From Actinomycetales bacterium (GTDB lineage Bacteria > Actinomycetota > Actinomycetes > Actinomycetales > Dermatophilaceae), in contig JADJTP010000001.1 of assembly GCA_016711095.1 (NCBI GenBank), positions 124,001 through 188,000 on the forward strand: 64,000 nt of DNA, in the 5' to 3' direction. Shown one piece after another: positions 60,048 through 64,000 of the stretch. Under the pieces are notes generated by a model. It did not search any database and had not been told where the DNA came from. It worked only from the letters and a program-made list of their open reading frames with translations. The position numbers and the translations under genes are program-made. Each line of letters starts with the position of its first letter. Position 1 is the stretch's first letter.

Positions 60048-61262
60048 TCAGCTCCAGTCGCGCCGATCGGTGATCGGCGCGACGTCGGCGGGAAGGGTAT
60101 CGACGGCCGACACGGCGCAGGTGAACCGTAGGCCCGAACGCACCCGATCGGTGACGTCGGCGACGACCGCGGCCGCGTCGACGCCTTCCCGGACCACGAT
60201 CTCGGCGCTCAGCGCGTCGCGATGATCGATGCGGTCGACGACGAACCGCCACGCCTGGACATCGCCCACCCCGGCGAAGACAGACGCTGCCTGGCGCGGG
60301 TGCAGGAACATCCCGCGAACCTTGACTGCTGCGCCCGAGCGGCCCAGGACCCCGACGAGGCGGGCGTCACCGTCCGGGCCGAGGCGCCAAGCCGACAGGT
60401 CGCCGGTGCCGAATCGCACGAGCGGATAGTCCGGCCGCAGCAGGGTGACGACAACCTGGCCCTCGCCCTCGGTGATCGGCTCGCCGGTGTCGAGGTCGCA
60501 GATCTGCACCAGCACGCCCGGGGCGGGCACGAGGCCCTCACCGGGGGCGGTCTCGTATCCGATGAGGCCGGTCTCGGCCGTGCCGTAGGCCATCAGCACA
60601 GTCGGCACCCGCTCGCGCAGCAGGGCCCGCAGCGAGTCGGGCAGCGGCTCAGCGGTGACCAGTGCCCGGCGCAGCACCCACCGCTCAGGGGGGAGCCCCA
60701 ACTCGTCATAGCGGTCGAGGATCGCCTTGAGATAGCTCGGCAACCCGGTGTATGCCGTGACCCCGAGGTCGGCGACCGCCCGCGCCTGGAGGTCCTGGTT
60801 GCCGATCCCCCCAGGCAGCACGCGCGCGCCGAGGGCCAGCGCGGCCTCCTCGAACATCGCCCCCGCGGGAGAGAGGTGGTAACCGAAGCAGTTGAGCACA
60901 AGGTCGTCCGGGCCCATCCCCGCGGCCCGCAACGACGGACCCCAGCGCCACGGGTCGGGGCCGTCAAGCTGCGGCTCATAGAGCGGGCCGGGGGACTGGA
61001 AGACCCGGCGCACGTGGGCGGTCGGGGACAGCCCACCGCCGAACGGCGGGTCGGCCTGTTGCTGTGCCAGCACGTCGTCCTTCAGCAGGATGGGCAGCCC
61101 CGTCAAGCCCTGCTCGAGCGCCGCGTCCTCGGCCAAGCCATGCTCGGCCAGCCGCGCAGCGAGCGATGGAACCAGCCGACGACCCTGAGCGACCGCCTGC
61201 GCGACGGCGGGAGCGAGCCCCGCGGCATACGACTGGACGGCAGCGTCGAGCGACCCTGTCAT
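60048..61262 (-). CDS. PaaK-like phenylacetate-CoA ligase family protein
   Basis: A 404-aa ANL-related ligase shorter than FadD types. DLVLNCFGYHLSPAGAMFEEAALALGARVLPGG, MAYGTAETGLIGYETAPGEG and RFGTGDLSAWRLGPDGDARLVGVLGRSGAAVKVRGMFLHP match the PaaK family, which makes aryl-CoA thioesters such as phenylacetyl-CoA. GGGGAAGG precedes ATG 61262; a longer frame upstream is not family-like. It is the last gene after livK and livF, so the imported solute may be an aromatic or acidic compound activated at once. Confidence 0.85.
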   Translation of the reverse strand: MTGSLDAAVQSYAAGLAPAVAQAVAQGRRLVPSLAARLAEHGLAEDAALEQGLTGLPILLKDDVLAQQQADPPFGGGLSPTAHVRRVFQSPGPLYEPQLDGPDPWRWGPSLRAAGMGPDDLVLNCFGYHLSPAGAMFEEAALALGARVLPGGIGNQDLQARAVADLGVTAYTGLPSYLKAILDRYDELGLPPERWVLRRALVTAEPLPDSLRALLRERVPTVLMAYGTAETGLIGYETAPGEGLVPAPGVLVQICDLDTGEPITEGEGQVVVTLLRPDYPLVRFGTGDLSAWRLGPDGDARLVGVLGRSGAAVKVRGMFLHPRQAASVFAGVGDVQAWRFVVDRIDHRDALSAEIVVREGVDAAAVVADVTDRVRSGLRFTCAVSAVDTLPADVAPITDRRDWS

Positions 61263-61333
61263 GACGGTTCCTTCCCCAGTGTCTGGGCGTGCTGGCTGTA
61301 TGAGGTGCCGGCGGTGGTTGGAGCTGCGGCGAG

Positions 61334-62209
61334 TTACAGCCAACGCTTGCGGCGCTTGTAGTGCTTGACGTCGCGGAAGCTCTTGCGGCTGCCGGAGTCA
61401 CCAAGGCCGAGATAGAACTCCTTGACATCGGGGTTCTCGCGCAGATCCTTCGCCGTGCCCTCCAGGACAATCCGGCCCTGCTCCATGATGTAGCCGTGGT
61501 CGGCCACCTCGAGCGCCCGGCGGGCATTCTGCTCGATGACCAGGACGGTCAGTCCGAGCTCGTCGTTGATCCGCCTGATGAAGCCGAAGATGTCCTTGAC
61601 GAGCAGCGGCGCCAGCCCAAGAGAAGGCTCGTCGAGCATGAGCAGCCGTGGCTTTGACATCAGCGCGCGCCCGATCGCGAGCATCTGCTGCTCGCCGCCG
61701 GACAGGTAGCCGGCCACGCGCGCAGTCATGTCACCGAGCTTGGGCAGCAGGTGATACACCTGCTCCAGATCACCGGGCTCACCGCCGCCGCGGAAGTAGG
61801 CGCCAGCGCGGAGATTCTCTTCGACGGTGAGGTGCTCGAAGACGTGTCGACCCTCCATGCACAAGGCCAGGCCCATCCGCACCCGCGCCGAGGCATCCAG
61901 GTGGGTGATGTTCTGTCCGTCGAAGATGATCGAGCCGTCGGTCACTTCACCGTGCTCGGTGGGCAGCAGGCCGGAGATCGCCTTGAGGGTGGTCGACTTG
62001 CCGGCGCCGTTGGAGCCCAACAGCGCGACGATCTTGCCCTGTGGGACCTCCAGCGACAGCCCGCGCAGCACCAGGATGACGTCGTCGTAGATGACCTCGA
62101 CGTTGTTGATCGTCAGCAGGTTTCCGGCCGACGCTGTCGCGGCCGACGCCCCCGCTGGGGGGGTGGCCGGCGAACCGGCCACCCCCGTCGCGTCCTGAGA
62201 AGGGCTCAC
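61334..62209 (-). CDS. livF: Liv-type ABC transporter ATP-binding subunit LivF
   Basis: A 291-aa ATPase: Walker A LLGSNGAGKSTTLKAI, Q-loop region GRHVFEHLTVEENL, signature YLSGGEQQMLAIGRAL, Walker B LLMLDEPSLGLAP and VLVIEQNARRALE, exactly as in LivF. An extra 30-residue Ala/Pro-rich N-terminal tail and a basic C-terminal tail (RKSFRDVKHYKRRKRWL) are unusual. GTG 62209 overlaps the livK stop (GTGA). Confidence 0.92.
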   Translation of the reverse strand: MSPSQDATGVAGSPATPPAGASAATASAGNLLTINNVEVIYDDVILVLRGLSLEVPQGKIVALLGSNGAGKSTTLKAISGLLPTEHGEVTDGSIIFDGQNITHLDASARVRMGLALCMEGRHVFEHLTVEENLRAGAYFRGGGEPGDLEQVYHLLPKLGDMTARVAGYLSGGEQQMLAIGRALMSKPRLLMLDEPSLGLAPLLVKDIFGFIRRINDELGLTVLVIEQNARRALEVADHGYIMEQGRIVLEGTAKDLRENPDVKEFYLGLGDSGSRKSFRDVKHYKRRKRWL

Positions 62210-63414
62210 GGGACCTGGTTGGCTGCGATCTCGACGAACTTGCCGCCTTCGATCTTGTAGATGCCCGAGCCAGTCGAGCCGCGGTGGGAGTCGGCCGAGA
62301 ACTTCACCTTGCCGGTGCCGACGACGCCGCCGGTGTCGATCGCGTCCATGGACTCAAGCGCGGCCTTGATCGACTCCCCGGTGAGCTTGGCGCCACCGGC
62401 CAGGGCCTTCTCGATGCCCTTGGCCATGATGTCCATCGTGTACCAGCCCTGGGCGTAGTGCAGGCCCTTGTCGGCCAACGACGAGTTCTTGGTCTTGAGG
62501 TAGTCGTCGATGACCTTGTGGCCGGCCTTGGCGGCCGACGCCGGAGCGAACGGCTGGACCATGATGTGGCCTTCGGCGTTGTCCGCGCCGGCGGTCTTGA
62601 CGAACAACTCGTCAGCACACCAGTTGAGGCAGACGATCTTCATGCCGAGGTTGCCGGACTTGATGTCTTTGGCGACCTGAGCCGCCGGGCTCGACACGTT
62701 CTGGACGACGACGTACTTCGCACCCTGGCTCTGCGCCTGGGAGAGCAGACCGACGAAGTTGGGCGTCCTGGGCATCGGGTAGGCCTTGTAGCCCAGTTGC
62801 AGGCCCTTCTCGGTGATCCACTTCTGGCCGTCGGCGACCGGGGCGGTGCCGAACGGGCTGTCGTTGTGGAAGACGGCGACCTCGGCCTTCCCGCCGGCGT
62901 CCTTCGCGATCCAGTTGAGCGCGACGCGCATCTGGTCGGAGTAGGTCGGGGCGACGACGAAGTTGTAGGCCGACTGCTTCGGGTCGGTCAGCACCTCGGC
63001 ATACGAGGCCGACATGAACGGGAGCTTGTCGGAGGCGACCTTGGTGCGAAGCGCCTCGGAGTCGCCGGTGCCCCAGCCCTGGATGACGACAGCACCGTCG
63101 CTGACGTACTTCTTGTAGAGTTCCTCGGCCTTGGGCACCTGGTAGGCGTAGTCGTTGGCCATGCCATCGAGCTTGCGTCCGTTGATGCCGCCCTTGGCGT
63201 TGAGCCAGTCGATGTAACCCATCATGCCCTCGTTGTACGGCTTGCCGACGTCGCCGGTCGCGCCGGTCAGGTCGGCGATGATGCCCACCTTGATCGGCGT
63301 GGTGTCGGCCCCTCCGGAGCTCGTGCTGCTGCTGCCCCCGCCGCCACACGCGGCGAGGCCGAGGAGCACGGAGGCGGAGGCGGCGATGAGCATGCGCCTG
63401 GGAATGTGCTTCAT
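62206..63414 (-). CDS. livK: Liv-type substrate-binding lipoprotein LivK-like
   Basis: A 402-aa lipoprotein, lipobox LLGLAAC (Cys23) followed by a Gly/Ser linker. KVGIIADLTGATGDVGKPYNEGMMGYIDWLNAKGGINGRKL is the type I periplasmic-binding opening and VGLLSQAQSQGAKYVVVQNVSSPAAQVAKDI continues it. Such proteins bind branched-chain amino acids, amides or aromatic acids. The precise ligand is open; the linked CoA ligase favours an acid. Confidence 0.92.
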   Translation of the reverse strand: MKHIPRRMLIAASASVLLGLAACGGGGSSSTSSGGADTTPIKVGIIADLTGATGDVGKPYNEGMMGYIDWLNAKGGINGRKLDGMANDYAYQVPKAEELYKKYVSDGAVVIQGWGTGDSEALRTKVASDKLPFMSASYAEVLTDPKQSAYNFVVAPTYSDQMRVALNWIAKDAGGKAEVAVFHNDSPFGTAPVADGQKWITEKGLQLGYKAYPMPRTPNFVGLLSQAQSQGAKYVVVQNVSSPAAQVAKDIKSGNLGMKIVCLNWCADELFVKTAGADNAEGHIMVQPFAPASAAKAGHKVIDDYLKTKNSSLADKGLHYAQGWYTMDIMAKGIEKALAGGAKLTGESIKAALESMDAIDTGGVVGTGKVKFSADSHRGSTGSGIYKIEGGKFVEIAANQVP

Positions 63415-63534
63415 AGGGGTGACTCCATCTTCTACAGGGTTACTGCGGATCGCAGTGAATCAGTGGATCGGTGAGCAGGTGGGGGTCCGGGGGAGAGACC
63501 CGGTATGCCGCCCGCGCGGCTTTCGGGGCGGGCG

Positions 63535-64000
63535 CTAGTAGCGGAAGGGCCAGAAGCGGACATAGTCCTTGACTCTGGTCCAGATGCGATCCAGCCCTCG
63601 AGGTTCGATGAGCAGGAACGTGATGATCGCGGCGCCGAACAGTGCGTTCTTGATCGCGGGAAGCTGATCGGACAAGAAGGGGATCGAGTCGCCGACCTGG
63701 TCGCCGAGCTCGGTGAGCAGGGCCGGCAGCAACATCATGAAGATCGCGCCGTAGACCGAACCGGCGATGCTGCCGAGGCCGCCGACGATGATCATCGCGA
63801 GATAGAGCACCGACACATCGAGGGTGAACCGCTCCCAGGTGACCGTCTCGGTGTAATAGGCGGACAACGCACCGGACAGGCCGACGAAGCCGCTGGACAG
63901 GGCGAAGGCGGTGACCTTGGCCCGGGTGATATTGACGCCGATGGCTTCGGCGGCGATGTCCTGGTCACGGACGGCCATGAACGAGCGGCCCAGCGATGAC
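63535..64000 (-). CDS. livM: Liv-type ABC permease LivM (5' end beyond window)
   Basis: The frame is open through base 64000 (SSLGRSFMAVRDQDIAAEAIG), so the start is outside the window. EAIGVNITRAKVTAFALSSGFVGLSGALSAYY and LAMIIVGGLGSIAGSVYGAIF are hallmarks of LivM, whose EAIG loop contacts the ATPase. At least four membrane helices are visible. It precedes livK by 120 bp on the same strand; further transporter genes (livH, livG) are expected to the right. Confidence 0.9.
   Translation of the reverse strand, partial: SSLGRSFMAVRDQDIAAEAIGVNITRAKVTAFALSSGFVGLSGALSAYYTETVTWERFTLDVSVLYLAMIIVGGLGSIAGSVYGAIFMMLLPALLTELGDQVGDSIPFLSDQLPAIKNALFGAAIITFLLIEPRGLDRIWTRVKDYVRFWPFRY

Overview
The window is about 64 kb of high-GC DNA from an actinomycete. 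The signs are GTG and TTG starts, many ATGA/GTGA stop-start overlaps, a GAF-ANTAR pair, an ECF42-type sigma factor beside its DGPF/YCII partner, a Ddn-like deazaflavin nitroreductase and a DUF3516 helicase. The gene mix (copper nitrite reductase fused to a membrane domain, hemerythrin, DUF2249) would suit a denitrifying member of a family such as Intrasporangiaceae, but that placement is a guess. No rRNA, tRNA, CRISPR array or transposase was seen. Both edges cut genes: a MarR regulator on the left and LivM on the right.

Positions 1-22,000 hold mainly regulatory and catabolic modules. These are a MarR-led operon, an ASCH protein, a WxL/DUF916 cell-surface pair, an ArsR plus SRPBCC pair (the SRPBCC gene carries a frameshift), a YCII plus ECF42 sigma pair, and CstA with its small YbdD/YjiX partner. 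A tightly coupled minus-strand aromatic-degradation operon follows at 9784-15659 (extradiol dioxygenase, FAH-family hydrolase, CoA ligase, DoxX-like protein, FAD hydroxylase). A divergent TetR gene faces two matching palindromes in front of that operon. Then come a cupin, two GAF-ANTAR regulators, a long gene-free stretch, an unrecognised 334-aa protein, a small membrane-anchored protein and a CsbD-like protein too short for standard ORF lists.

Positions 22,022-27,353 form a denitrification operon on the minus strand: an ArsR/SufR-like regulator with three cysteines, DUF2249, hemerythrin, a polytopic membrane protein, and an 894-aa protein joining a membrane domain, a blue-copper domain and a NirK domain that keeps the nitrite-reductase ligands. 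A plus-strand lipid cluster follows (diacylglycerol-kinase family, two PAP2 phosphatases), then DUF1206, a 42-aa basic protein and an ABC-2 exporter.

Positions 33,094-36,669 are the most interesting part: a class II lanthipeptide locus. A LanM synthetase carries the three-cysteine zinc site typical of ProcM-like enzymes, and directly upstream lies a cysteine-rich precursor with a Nif11-type leader that has an extra coiled-coil insert. No dedicated peptidase-exporter is adjacent.

Positions 36,841-64,000 hold an ankyrin protein, a VOC protein, a two-subunit CoA-transferase, a five-repeat protein fused to an M23 peptidase, DUF302, a DHA2 exporter, a DUF3516 helicase, an SGNH hydrolase, a GPH-type symporter coupled to a PLP lyase, a fluoroacetate-dehalogenase-like hydrolase, a complete tripartite tricarboxylate transporter (tctCBA), a universal stress protein, NAD-malic enzyme, a FadD-like ligase, a sunset-domain protein, and a Liv-type uptake operon that carries its own PaaK-like CoA ligase. 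The heptamer GTATGCC/GGCATAC is strikingly frequent from about 22 kb onward and rare before it, which hints that the left third has a different history.
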